A stretch of 64,000 nt of DNA from Alicyclobacillus tolerans (GTDB lineage: Bacteria > Bacillota > Bacilli > Alicyclobacillales > Alicyclobacillaceae), in contig NZ_JAJFNK010000014.1 in assembly GCF_021739485.1 (NCBI RefSeq), positions 1 to 64,000 on the forward strand, given 5' to 3'. Of the stretch, positions 19,102 to 28,277 are shown piece by piece (positions within the stretch are counted from its first letter, which is position 1; each line of letters begins with the position of its first letter). Both the position numbers and the translations under genes were made by a program. Under the pieces are notes generated by a model. It was not told where the DNA came from. It searched no databases and was given only the letters and a program-made list of their open reading frames with translations.

Positions 19102-19653
19102 GTGAAGGTCTGTGCCTTGTATGGCAGTTCGCGCAAACGGGGAAATTCAGAGTTGCTCGCAGAAAAACTGTTGGAGCATTTGGATTATGCGAAGCGCTAT
19201 TTATCCGATTTTCAAATTGACCCGATCGTCGATCAACGACATGTTCCGGGCGGGTTTGCGGATGTACAAGACGATTACAGCGGTCTGATTCGCGAACTTC
19301 TTGACTATGATATCCTCGTTTTTGTGACCCCCGTGTATTGGTATGGAATGTCCGGACGGATGAAGAACTTTGTGGACCGGTGGTCGCAAAGCCTGCGAGA
19401 CAAAAGTTTGTCTTTCAAAGAAAAAATGCAAAAGACTCAGTCTTATGTCGTGATTGTTGGTGGAGATGACCCCCAACGCAAGTCAAAACCTTTGGTCGAG
19501 CAGTTCGAGTTCATCTTTGACTTCATGGGCATGCAACTCGAGGGCATCGTTGTCGGCGATGGGAATGAGCCTGGTGATGTTCTCAACGACCAAGCAGCCA
19601 TGCAAACCGCTGCCAAATTCAATGCCAAACTTCGCAGGATGGCGGGGATGTAG
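19102..19653 (+). CDS. flavodoxin-like NAD(P)H-dependent FMN reductase
   Basis: 183 aa flavodoxin-fold oxidoreductase. Phosphate-binding loop GSSRKRGNSELLAE at residues 9-22 and the isoalloxazine loop TPVYWYGMSGRMKNFVDRW near residue 77 are clear. GTG start at 19102 with GAGGGA upstream. Likely a cytoplasmic FMN-dependent quinone or nitro reductase. A monocistronic gene between LysR and the lipoprotein gene; no functional link is visible. Confidence 0.87.
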   Translation: MKVCALYGSSRKRGNSELLAEKLLEHLDYAKRYLSDFQIDPIVDQRHVPGGFADVQDDYSGLIRELLDYDILVFVTPVYWYGMSGRMKNFVDRWSQSLRDKSLSFKEKMQKTQSYVVIVGGDDPQRKSKPLVEQFEFIFDFMGMQLEGIVVGDGNEPGDVLNDQAAMQTAAKFNAKLRRMAGM

Positions 19654-19980
19654 AACCGGCGAGAACCGCAAACACGCTTGTCAGAGTGACCGTCTACACC
19701 AGTACCCACCTGAAACCTTTTTACATGAAGCCCCAAACACCCCCTAACCGAGTTATTGACCACCCTTACACCTTGTTCAGGCAAATCATTTTCCAAACAG
19801 CTATAGTCGTGAACCGTTTCACAATGGCTACACATGACCACGAATGTACTAGTCCTTTGGGGAAAATAATTCAGTCCGTTCGATAGTCACAGGTTAGTCG
19901 TTCTATGTCTCCTGGCAATACGGTTGTCAGACTTACAATAAAACCGTAAAGAAAACCAATTGCCACAGGGGGCATTGAAA
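19654..19980. other. intergenic region, no gene seen
   Basis: About 330 bases between the flavin reductase and the lipoprotein gene. Short frames exist on both strands but none has a ribosome site or recognisable content. The right part carries the lipoprotein promoter; no operator was recognised. Confidence 0.4.
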
Positions 19981-20652
19981 ATGAAAAAAACAGCGATTCT
20001 CACTTCCGTTGGAGTATTGACCATGCTGGCTGTCAGCGCGTGTGGTGCTAATACAAGCAATTCGAACCCTCAGCCTGCCACCTCTGCCAATCCGGCGCCA
20101 ACTGCCAATGCGACGCAGGGTGGTGCAGCTTCCAACAGCTCAGCAAACAACACGGCAGCAAGCAACGCGCAGGGCCAATCGGCAACAACAGCAAAACCGG
20201 TGAATTTAACGGTTCAGATTGTGACGGGTAAAATGGACGGCAAACCGGGTTGGCCGAAGTTTGAACCCGCCGACACGACGCTTCCGGCGAACACCGTAGT
20301 CAACGTGACGGTCAAAGACTACGACGATGGCCCGGCCACGGTTCCTGCAGGGTACAACGCGGTCAAGGGCACGCAAAACGGAACCATCACCGTGGATGGA
20401 AAAACGGTCTCGTCCATTCCTGCAAAAGACGTCGCCCACACCATCACGATTCCGTCGATGAACTTAAACGTTCCGATTCCGCCTAAGACCAGCGCGGAGA
20501 AGTACGCGACCGTGCAGTTCTCCTTCAAGACGCCGGCGACCCCGCAAAAACTGGATTGGCAGTGCATGGCGGCTTGCGGCAGCGGATCGAGCGGATGGCA
20601 AGGCGCGATGGCTACAGATGGCTGGATGAAGGGCGTTTATACCGTGCAATAA
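19981..20652 (+). CDS. lipoprotein with cupredoxin-like C-terminal domain
   Basis: 223 aa secreted lipoprotein. A signal peptide MKKTAILTSVGVLTML leads to the lipobox AVSAC, so Cys22 would be lipidated and the protein anchored outside the membrane. Residues about 23-75 are a flexible Asn/Ala/Thr/Pro/Ser-rich linker. The rest resembles a cupredoxin: HTITIPSMNLNVPIPP, where the first copper His is expected, and a C-terminal WQCMAACGSG...GAMATDGWMKG loop where cytochrome-oxidase-II-like and sulfocyanin-like proteins have Cys, His and Met ligands. The usual loop His is not in its normal place, so copper binding is uncertain. ATG at 19981 is chosen because the next upstream start would precede the signal peptide. 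Confidence 0.72.
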   Translation: MKKTAILTSVGVLTMLAVSACGANTSNSNPQPATSANPAPTANATQGGAASNSSANNTAASNAQGQSATTAKPVNLTVQIVTGKMDGKPGWPKFEPADTTLPANTVVNVTVKDYDDGPATVPAGYNAVKGTQNGTITVDGKTVSSIPAKDVAHTITIPSMNLNVPIPPKTSAEKYATVQFSFKTPATPQKLDWQCMAACGSGSSGWQGAMATDGWMKGVYTVQ

Positions 20653-21162
20653 CCCCATCAATGGATGTATCCCATTGGGTCACTACGGGGGGGAGGGACT
20701 TCCCCCCGCGGGCAAGGAGATTTCGGTGAGGGCATGGTCGTCAGCCTCTCGGTGTCGCACGGATGCTTGTGACTCAGGTGCCGAAGTTTACTTGCCCCCT
20801 GTCGAGTCCTTTGTACCTTGAAAGTTCGCCAGCACCGCGACCAACCCCGTTACTACCGGTTCGAGGGACTGACGACCATGCCCTTACCGCAAGGAGCCGC
20901 AATAGCCGCCACACATGGCGCGCTTTGCGGCTCTTCTTCATAGCCTGGAGAAATTGACCAACGAACGCAATCAAAGTCCACATCCCGCGGCTTGTCGTAC
21001 ACCCCCTTTCCCTCCCGAACACAGTCGAATCCGCTTGCTACGCTACATTAATTTTAAAATTTTCGGTTATTTTGTACCCGTTCTATCTGCTTTTCATTTA
21101 TAATATAGTTAGGGTGTCCACATTATGATACAACACGTCACAATATGGAGTGAATCTTCCCA
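20653..21162. other. 510-base intergenic region with hairpins
   Basis: No supported gene. Right after the lipoprotein stop lies a G7 run (20687-20693) followed by C6 (20702-20707) that can form a strong hairpin. Further on is a second, longer hairpin (listed separately). The right end, from about 21040, turns AT-rich and contains the IclR promoter. Confidence 0.45.
20894..20938 (+). terminator. Rho-independent-like terminator
   Basis: Nine-base perfect stem GAGCCGCAA (20894-20902) with TTGCGGCTC (20925-20933), an inner CGCC/GGCG stem, and a pyrimidine-rich TTCTTC tail. It lies 240 bases after the lipoprotein stop and may end read-through from that gene. Confidence 0.55.
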
Positions 21163-21957
21163 ATGACGACTGAATATTCCGACCACAGCATCCGGGTATT
21201 TAAGAAAATCGCCAGGGTGCTCGACTACATTACCGACGCAAAGGACCCCATTTCAGTGACGGCCATGGCAAAGGATTTGGAACTGCCCCGGGCTACTCTC
21301 TACCGGATCCTCGATGCCTTGGAAAAAGAGGACATCTTGGTACGAGGAGACTCAACTTACCGTCTGGGCAGGCGCTTGTTGTACTGGGCAGTCGATACGC
21401 TGAATCACTACAATCTGCGCGACCTCATCCGCCCCCACATCGAGCGGCTGTCCGATGAAACCGGCCTGACCAGCTCGTTTTACATTCGAGTTCAGGCGAG
21501 CCGCGTCTGCATAGATCGCGTCGACGGTCGCACAAACACCCGTCCCTACGTCAAAGTCGGCCAGCACCTGCCCCTGCATGTAGGTGCCCCAGGACACGTT
21601 CTTGTCGCTTGGCTGCCTGAGGAAGAACGTAGCGAAATCCTGGCTCAATCAAAGGCTCACTATCCCGGGTTTTCGGATTTGACCAGTTCTATCGACTGGG
21701 AACAGATTCGCCGCGACAAATGGGCGGTCTCTTTGGCGGAGCACTTTCGCAACGTTGCCTCTTTATGCTCGCCCATCCTCGATGGAGAAGGTTATCCAGT
21801 CGGTGCGATCTCGCTTTCTGGCCCGCTCGATCACCTAAACAGGGATACCTTTGCCTCGTTTTTGTCTCTGCTAACAGACGCAACAGATGAAGTTTCTCAG
21901 TTTGTCAGCAAGATGCCAGGACTCTATGCGCAGGAGATGATTCGCGGTGGATTTTGA
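21163..21957 (+). CDS. IclR-family transcriptional regulator
   Basis: 264 aa. N-terminal winged helix (about residues 10-70, with ISVTAMAKDLELPRATLYRI) and IclR effector domain (TGLTSSFYIRVQASRVCIDRVDG; GAPGHVLVAWL; SLCSPILDGEG). It is the first gene of a long catabolic operon and overlaps the acyl-CoA dehydrogenase gene by 11 bases, so it is co-transcribed with what it presumably controls. Confidence 0.92.
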   Translation: MTTEYSDHSIRVFKKIARVLDYITDAKDPISVTAMAKDLELPRATLYRILDALEKEDILVRGDSTYRLGRRLLYWAVDTLNHYNLRDLIRPHIERLSDETGLTSSFYIRVQASRVCIDRVDGRTNTRPYVKVGQHLPLHVGAPGHVLVAWLPEEERSEILAQSKAHYPGFSDLTSSIDWEQIRRDKWAVSLAEHFRNVASLCSPILDGEGYPVGAISLSGPLDHLNRDTFASFLSLLTDATDEVSQFVSKMPGLYAQEMIRGGF

Positions 21958-23104
21958 CCTGAGTGCAGAACAGAAACTGCTCATCGATTCAGTGACAGCT
22001 TTTGGCGAGCGCCACTTTTTCGAAGGGGCGTACGCCGATGAAGAACCCGACGGCTATCCGCACCGTTTTCTGAAGTTATTAGCCAGCCAGGGGTTGACCG
22101 GAATTTGTTTGCCGGAGTCCCACGGCGGTCAAGGAGGGTCTTTGTTCGATGCCGTTCTGGCCATCGAAGCCATGGCACAGGTGTCACCGCGTGCCGCCGA
22201 CATGATCCAGGCGACGAACTTTGGAGCCATCCAGCAAATTGCCGCTTATGGTTCGGACTCGATGCGGGCCAAGTTCCTGCCAGCCATCCTGGCCGGCGAC
22301 AAGATCGTCAGTGTGGGGATGAGTGAACCTAATGCCGGAAGTGCGACCACCGAGATCGCAACCACAGCCACCCGTACCCACAACGGAGTCAGGATTCGCG
22401 GCGGCAAGACGTTTAACACGAACGGCGCCCACGCGGACGTGTGGGTGGTCTGGGTCCGGTTTGGCCCCGGTACGCGCAACATCGGATGCGTTTTGATGGA
22501 ACGAGGTACGCCAGGCTTGGAAGTGAATGCGACGTCCAAGTTCATGTCCGGTGAACCGTACGCGATCCTCTCGTTTGACGACTGCCTCATTCCAGAAGAA
22601 AACGTCTTGCTCGATCGCGATGGCTTCAAAAAGCTGTTTACGGTTTTCAACATCGAGCGCTTGGGCAATGCAGCGCGGTCCCTTGCACACGGAGAGAAAG
22701 CGCTTTCGATGTCCATTGAATATTTGAAGAGCCGCAGGCAGTTTGGCGAACCGTTGGCCAACTTTCAAGGACTGCGCTGGAAGATTGCAGATATGAAAGT
22801 GCGCTTGGAGAGCGCAAAAATGCTTCTGTACCGCGCAGCCGTCGACGCGGACAAAAACGACGGGATTCCCAATCCTGCGTATTGTTCGCTTGCGAAACTC
22901 GCTTGCAACGAAGCCGGTTTTTTTGCCGCCAACGAAGCGCTGCAGTTGTTTGGCGGTTATGGATACGCAGCCGAGGGCCCGATTCAATACATTTTTAGAA
23001 GGACGAGAGGATGGATGATTGCCGGAGGAACCGTGGAAATTCAACGCAATCAAATTGCGGCACACCTCCTTGGCAAACCGGAACGAAAGGAGGACCGTTC
23101 ATGA
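21947..23104 (+). CDS. acyl-CoA dehydrogenase 1
   Basis: FAD enzyme of 385 aa that puts a double bond next to the thioester. N-terminal helical domain, middle beta domain with VGMSEPNAGSATTEIATTA, and C-terminal domain with QLFGGYGYAAEGPIQ are intact. The C-terminal loop reads MIAGGTVEIQRNQ, so the usual catalytic Glu of the YEGT motif is Gly here, as in several acyl-CoA dehydrogenases whose base lies elsewhere. GTG at 21947, overlapping iclR. ATGA overlap with the following CoA ligase gene. Confidence 0.9.
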   Translation: MDFDLSAEQKLLIDSVTAFGERHFFEGAYADEEPDGYPHRFLKLLASQGLTGICLPESHGGQGGSLFDAVLAIEAMAQVSPRAADMIQATNFGAIQQIAAYGSDSMRAKFLPAILAGDKIVSVGMSEPNAGSATTEIATTATRTHNGVRIRGGKTFNTNGAHADVWVVWVRFGPGTRNIGCVLMERGTPGLEVNATSKFMSGEPYAILSFDDCLIPEENVLLDRDGFKKLFTVFNIERLGNAARSLAHGEKALSMSIEYLKSRRQFGEPLANFQGLRWKIADMKVRLESAKMLLYRAAVDADKNDGIPNPAYCSLAKLACNEAGFFAANEALQLFGGYGYAAEGPIQYIFRRTRGWMIAGGTVEIQRNQIAAHLLGKPERKEDRS

Positions 23105-25422
23105 GTGAGAGAAGCCGCGCTCGTGAGGCAAACCTCGCTGGCGCGATGATACGCACATTGGACGAGTGGGCGTCCAAGGAGCAACTGGCCGCATCCGGAA
23201 TTGCCGTGCCTTTGCAGCGGTTGGTGACAACACCCGAAGAAGCTGTCCAAGCGGCCGAAGACATCGGTTATCCGGTGGTACTTAAACGCGCGAACGAACT
23301 GCACAAATCGGATGCCGGCGGAGTACGGCTTTGCTTAAGCACATCGGAAGAAGTGGCACAAGCCTGGGGCGAGATGTCCGAGGGGGCCGTGGAGGCCGTT
23401 GGCGCTGCACTTGCAGCTACGCCGGTCACTGCACCTCGGTCGACGGTGAGTCCGCGATTCAACCTGCAAAAAAGTTTGCCGGCAGGTGCAGAGATGCTCG
23501 TGGCCGTACGGCGCGACCCCCAGTTTGGCCTGAGTTTACTGCTTGGCCGCGGAGGCACAGAAGCGGAAGCTTGGCAGGACACCGCTTACCGCTTGTGGCC
23601 GATGTCTCCACACGACGTTTTGGACCAACTGCGCTCTCTGCGCACTTGCCGGCCTTGGGTGGAGACATGGCGGGGTAAAGAACCGCGCATTGACATCGTC
23701 GCACTGTGGGGATTGCTCCAGCAGCTTGCTGACCTGTTTGCGGCAAACCCACTGCTCGTTGAAGTCGAACTCAACCCGGTGTTGTTTTGGGGAGTCGGAA
23801 AAGGCCTCGGCATCGCGGATGCCCGGTTGTCCGAGTACGTTTCCAACCCTCCAAGTGCATTAGAGAACAACGCGCAGGGCTGGGCGGTCGCCTCCACAGA
23901 CAGTGCCATTGACCATGCTGAAGGTGGCTCCACGGACGGCGCCATGAACGGCGACGCGGTCAGTTCAGCGAACAATCCCGCTGTGCGCCGAACCGGACCC
24001 GCGAACCCGGCGGCGCTCCCGCGGCCTTCCTTGGAGTTGATTCAAACCTTGTTTCATCCCAAGCGGATCGCGATTGTCGGCGCGACCCCGGAGCGAGCCA
24101 AGCTGGGCGGTCGCCTGACGCGCTATGTGACCGCTCACCGCTTCCCCGGCGAGATTGCTTATGTCAACCCGAACTACTCGGGGCAACCGGGTTGGTATGC
24201 GTCGCTGTCTGACGTTCCTGACCCCGTCGACGTGGCGCTCGTGGCAGTTCCCTCCCACCGCGTCCCGCAAGTCCTTGCCGAGTGTCGAACGTGCCGTGTG
24301 CCCGCCGCGATCGTCTATGCGTCCGGATTTGCTGAAACGGGCGATGCGGGACGGCGCAAGCAACAGGAACTGCTGGATGCCGCGGGAGGGGAAGTTCGCA
24401 TCGTCGGGCCGAACACCATGGGCATCGTCAGCCAAACGAACGACAGTTACTTGGCGTTTGGCATGACACTCGAAATGCAAAATCCCCCTAAAGGCAACAT
24501 CGCCGTTGTCTCCCAAAGCGGGGCCTTATCCAGTTCCTTGGTTGGGCGCTTGTGGGAATCCGGAATAGGGTGCAGCCGATGGATCACCACTGGAAACGAG
24601 GCCGATTTGACGATCTCCGACTTCCTCCCGGCGTTAATCGACGACGACGCAACCTCGGTGATTGGCTTGTTTATCGAGTCCATTCGCGACATTCCTGGAT
24701 TTGAAGCCGCAGCCCGCCGCGCCTTGGAACTGGGCAAACCCATCGTAGCCCTCAAACCCGGAAGAACACAGCAGGCGCGGCAGGCCATCGAAAGCCACAC
24801 GGGTTCATTGGCGGGTGAAGATGCCCTGTATGAAGACTTTTTCCGACGTCTCGGCGTATTGCGTCCGCAGGACTTCGCCGGGTTTTCAAACGCGCTGCGC
24901 GTTTTGTCTCAGTACCGCGGGATGGGCGGCCGCCGCATTGGCGTTGTCTCCACTTCTGGCGGGGCCAACAGTCTGGTGGCGGACGAGATGGCTCGACTCG
25001 GTCTTGAACTGCCCGCTTTTTCCGAAACCACCGCTGCCCGCTTAGGCGAACTCATTGCAGATTTTGGGGCGGCCCACAACCCTGTCGACGTCACCCTCCA
25101 GTTGACCGTCCACCCGGAGACATTTGGACCGGTCGTCCAGGCCATTACAGACGACCCGTCAGTTGACGCACTGCTCGTCGTTTTGACGACCAATTCCGAT
25201 CCTCCCGCGGCAGTCATGGCGGAAGCGTTGACTTTGCAAATGCGCACTTTGGATAAACCGGTGGTCGTTGTCCGGATGGGTCCTGCTGCCATTGCCCCAA
25301 AAGCCCTTTCGGTCTATCGACAATGCGGCATTTCCGTTTTTACCACGCCGGAACAAGGCGTCAGCTGTTTAGCCGCACTCGCGGCTTACGCCGAATTTAG
25401 GAAGCGAGGTGTCGTTTTATGA
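23101..25422 (+). CDS. ADP-forming acyl-CoA synthetase, fused beta-alpha chains
   Basis: 773 aa acetate-CoA ligase (ADP-forming) family protein, reversible ATP + acid + CoA to acyl-CoA + ADP + Pi. Order is ATP-grasp (beta) first, about residues 10-250 (PVVLKRANELHKSDAGGV, and VEVELNPV at its end), then a low-complexity Ala/Ser/Asp/Asn linker (about 255-305), then the alpha part: CoA-binding Rossmann domain from about 315 (RIAIVGATPERAKLGG) and the ligase domains with the phosphorylated His in SHTGSLAGED near residue 565. Many family members have the alpha part first. ATG at 23101 after AAAGGAGG, overlapping the previous stop. Probably activates the pathway's starting acid. Confidence 0.88.
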   Translation: MSERSRAREANLAGAMIRTLDEWASKEQLAASGIAVPLQRLVTTPEEAVQAAEDIGYPVVLKRANELHKSDAGGVRLCLSTSEEVAQAWGEMSEGAVEAVGAALAATPVTAPRSTVSPRFNLQKSLPAGAEMLVAVRRDPQFGLSLLLGRGGTEAEAWQDTAYRLWPMSPHDVLDQLRSLRTCRPWVETWRGKEPRIDIVALWGLLQQLADLFAANPLLVEVELNPVLFWGVGKGLGIADARLSEYVSNPPSALENNAQGWAVASTDSAIDHAEGGSTDGAMNGDAVSSANNPAVRRTGPANPAALPRPSLELIQTLFHPKRIAIVGATPERAKLGGRLTRYVTAHRFPGEIAYVNPNYSGQPGWYASLSDVPDPVDVALVAVPSHRVPQVLAECRTCRVPAAIVYASGFAETGDAGRRKQQELLDAAGGEVRIVGPNTMGIVSQTNDSYLAFGMTLEMQNPPKGNIAVVSQSGALSSSLVGRLWESGIGCSRWITTGNEADLTISDFLPALIDDDATSVIGLFIESIRDIPGFEAAARRALELGKPIVALKPGRTQQARQAIESHTGSLAGEDALYEDFFRRLGVLRPQDFAGFSNALRVLSQYRGMGGRRIGVVSTSGGANSLVADEMARLGLELPAFSETTAARLGELIADFGAAHNPVDVTLQLTVHPETFGPVVQAITDDPSVDALLVVLTTNSDPPAAVMAEALTLQMRTLDKPVVVVRMGPAAIAPKALSVYRQCGISVFTTPEQGVSCLAALAAYAEFRKRGVVL

Positions 25423-26759
25423 TTGCAGAGAAACTGGCCCAGTTTTCACAGCAGCTGCAGTTGGAGGCCTTGCCTGAACCGGTCATTGGCGCCTTTCAAA
25501 CCCATTTGCTCGACTTTCTCGGCGCAGCAGTTGCCGGTGTCCACGAAGAGGTTGTGCAGGCAGCTCTCGCGACCCTCCTGCGCGTCGGCAGCCTCCCTCA
25601 ATCTTCGATTCCCGGCCGTGCAGAGCAGGTATCCATAGGGGACGCCATGTTCCTCAGCGCGGTCAGTGCGCACAGCCTTGAACTCGACGACGGACACACA
25701 GGGGCTTCCTTGCACCCCGCTGTGGTCATTTTTCCGGTTGTGCTGACATTGGGGGAACGGTTTGGCCTGACGCTTCAAGATTTAATAGTGCCTACTGTCA
25801 TTGGGTACGAAGTGACCATTCGCATCGGCATGGCGATGCACCCGAACAGTCGTCGCAGGGGCTTTCACAACACCGCGATTGCCGGGGTCTTTGGGGCTGC
25901 GGCTGCGGCTGCCAAAATCCTCCGGTTAAGCGAACTCGAGACGGTACATGCGCTTGGGCTCGCAGGGAGCTGTGCCGCTGGGCTGTTTGAGTTTTTGGCC
26001 ACCGGTGCCGACAGCAAGCGCATTCACCCTGGAAAGGCGGCACGGGATGGGTGGCTGTGCGCCGAATTGGCCCAATCGGGTGTGACCGGACCTGCGTCGG
26101 TGTTTGAAGGAGCCGATGGATTCTTCCACGCCTACTCCGGAACCTGGCAGGAGAGTGTGTTTGAAGGACTGGGGAACCCCTTTCAAATCAGCCAAAGCTA
26201 TCTTAAACCGTACCCGTGCTGCCGCCACCTGCACGCAGCAATCGATGCTCTGCTGGAAGCCAAAATGCAAGGAGCCTCACTGCAAAGCGTAGACCGGGTC
26301 GAAGTCTACACCTATGAAGTCGCAGCTCGACACAACGGGCGGAAAATCCGCTCGATGCTGGATGCTCAAATGAGCCTTCCTTTCGCCATTGCCCTGGCCT
26401 TGGAAGAGCAAAGCATCCCGCTCGCTGCCTTCCGGGCCGCCCCCGCGAACTCTGAGTACTGGGAAACCAAGATGCGGCAAGTAACGGTGGGTCCTCAGGC
26501 CGCACTGAACGAAGTCTACCCTCAGTCCCGTCCCGCCGAAGTTCACCTCCATTGGCCAGACAGAACCATGAAGGTTCGCGTGAACTCGCCTGCCGGCGAA
26601 CCAGACCGGCCGCTCTCGCCCACTCAGGTTCAACACAAGTTTCTGGATTTAGCCGAACCCGTTCTTGGCGTAAGGCAGGTGCAGGCGGTTCTGGACTTGA
26701 TTGGGAAAGGAGGCGATGTGCGGGCGCTGTTGACCCGATTGCAGCCCCACAGTTCCTGA
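25419..26759 (+). CDS. MmgE/PrpD family protein
   Basis: 446 aa, the family of 2-methylcitrate dehydratase (PrpD), cis-aconitate decarboxylase and related lyases. Hallmarks: HSLELDDGHTGASLHPAVVI near residue 90, a conserved lid-type Lys segment SKRIHPGKAARDGWL near residue 190, and YLKPYPCCRHLHAAIDA near residue 265. No Fe-S cluster is expected. ATG overlaps the previous stop (ATGA). With no prpB or prpC neighbours it is unlikely to be the methylcitrate-cycle enzyme; it may hydrate or dehydrate a cyclic or branched acid intermediate of this operon (inference). Confidence 0.87.
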   Translation: MIAEKLAQFSQQLQLEALPEPVIGAFQTHLLDFLGAAVAGVHEEVVQAALATLLRVGSLPQSSIPGRAEQVSIGDAMFLSAVSAHSLELDDGHTGASLHPAVVIFPVVLTLGERFGLTLQDLIVPTVIGYEVTIRIGMAMHPNSRRRGFHNTAIAGVFGAAAAAAKILRLSELETVHALGLAGSCAAGLFEFLATGADSKRIHPGKAARDGWLCAELAQSGVTGPASVFEGADGFFHAYSGTWQESVFEGLGNPFQISQSYLKPYPCCRHLHAAIDALLEAKMQGASLQSVDRVEVYTYEVAARHNGRKIRSMLDAQMSLPFAIALALEEQSIPLAAFRAAPANSEYWETKMRQVTVGPQAALNEVYPQSRPAEVHLHWPDRTMKVRVNSPAGEPDRPLSPTQVQHKFLDLAEPVLGVRQVQAVLDLIGKGGDVRALLTRLQPHSS

Positions 26760-26836
26760 TTGCAGTTCAAAAACACCCGTCATTTTAGGAACCTTCATGT
26801 GACGAACCTTCATTTGACAAAAAGGAGGAACTGTCC

Positions 26837-28216
26837 CTGGAAAAGTTACTGACTCCGGCATCGATCGCGTTGGTTGGCGTATCGAGTGACGCCGAAAAAA
26901 TTTCTGGACGAATGCTGCACATTTTGCACGGATACGGGTACTCGGGAAAGTTGTTTCTGATCAACGCCAAGCGTTCCGAAATCAACGGCCACAGGTGTTA
27001 CGCAAAGTTATCTGAATTACCTGAAACACCTGAATTAGCGATTGTTCTGGTCCCAAGCCAAGCCGTGCTCAGTGTCGTGCAAGAAGCGGTGGAAATGGCC
27101 ATTCCGTACCTCATCATCTATTCATCTGGATTCAGCGAGGCCGGACCTGTGGGGCAAGCCATGGCGCAAGACTTGCTGAAGGCTGCGCACGGAACCAACA
27201 CCCGCATCCTGGGGCCGAATTCGGAAGGGCTCATTTGCGTACAAAGCGGCATCCCGCTGTCCTTCAGCCCAGTGGTCGACCCCGCCCGCAACCGGCCCCG
27301 GTTCAGGTCGGGCGGGACGGCGGTCGTGTCGCAAAGCGGAGGAATTGGCTTCGCTGTGGCCGACCACTTGGAACGGGCCGGAATCGGCATCCACTCCGTC
27401 GTGAGTACAGGCAACGAGATCGACCTGGAATTAACCGACTTTGTACGTTACCTGGGAACGCAGCCTGACGTCGAAAACATTTGCTTGTTTTTAGAAGGAC
27501 TGAACAACCCAGCGGCGTTCGTAGAGGCTTGTCAGACCGCTCGCAACTATGGGAAGCGCCTCATCGCCATCAAAATTGGCGAGAGCCCGGCTGGGCGCAA
27601 GGCGGTAACCGCACACACGGGCAAAGTCCCGGATCCAAGCTTCGATTACAACGACTTGTTGCAATCGGCGGGAGTCATTTCGGTAGCGGATATTCCGGAT
27701 GTCATTGACGTCATTCAGGCCAGCCAGCTCCTGCCACAGGTTCATGGCCGGCGCGTTGCGGTCGTCACCGTTTCCGGGGGCGGAGGAATCTGGGAAACCG
27801 ATCAACTGAACTCCCTTGGGTTGGAAACGCCCCCGCTCAGCGCAGAGTTGACGGCTTCGCTGCGCAAGTACGTCCAGAAGTACGCCAGTCTCCTCAACCC
27901 CGTTGATGTCACGGCCCAGGCCATTTACGACGGCGCGTTTGCCCCCGTCATCCGGGATATCGTGGCCTCAGGCGAGACGGACGCGGTCCTAATTGTCGGC
28001 ACCTTTGGCTACGACCACAAGCTCTTGCTCGATCCGGGGTTCCGGAGGGTCGTCTCCCAATCCGACCAACCGATTGTCGTTTTTTCCTACACGCCGCCGT
28101 CGTCTGGCGCCATAGACGCGCTCAAAGAACTCGACATCCCGTGGTATACGTCCCCGCGCCGCGCTGCCCTCGCGTTGGCTGCAGTGTGCCAAAGACCGTT
28201 GCAGGACACGCAGTAA
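26837..28216 (+). CDS. CoA-binding ADP-forming ligase alpha chain, probable CTG start
   Basis: 459 aa protein equal to the alpha part of ADP-forming acyl-CoA synthetases: CoA-binding Rossmann domain (ASIALVGVSSDAEKISGRML), a first ligase domain with VVSQSGGIGFAVADHLERAG and the phospho-His in TAHTGKVPD near residue 258, and a second ligase domain with VTVSGGGGIWETD. The first beta strand of the Rossmann fold lies upstream of the first ordinary start codon (TTG at 26870). The only in-frame initiator that keeps it and sits 8 bases after GGAGG (26824-26828) is CTG at 26837. The chain lacks an ATP-grasp domain, so it may pair with the ATP-grasp part of the fused synthetase two genes upstream or with an unlinked subunit. 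Confidence 0.82.
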   Translation: MEKLLTPASIALVGVSSDAEKISGRMLHILHGYGYSGKLFLINAKRSEINGHRCYAKLSELPETPELAIVLVPSQAVLSVVQEAVEMAIPYLIIYSSGFSEAGPVGQAMAQDLLKAAHGTNTRILGPNSEGLICVQSGIPLSFSPVVDPARNRPRFRSGGTAVVSQSGGIGFAVADHLERAGIGIHSVVSTGNEIDLELTDFVRYLGTQPDVENICLFLEGLNNPAAFVEACQTARNYGKRLIAIKIGESPAGRKAVTAHTGKVPDPSFDYNDLLQSAGVISVADIPDVIDVIQASQLLPQVHGRRVAVVTVSGGGGIWETDQLNSLGLETPPLSAELTASLRKYVQKYASLLNPVDVTAQAIYDGAFAPVIRDIVASGETDAVLIVGTFGYDHKLLLDPGFRRVVSQSDQPIVVFSYTPPSSGAIDALKELDIPWYTSPRRAALALAAVCQRPLQDTQ

Positions 28217-28277
28217 CCCACTTGCGATTCACCAACAAAACCACAAAACCACCAGACCTTTTGAGGAGGCGATTTCA

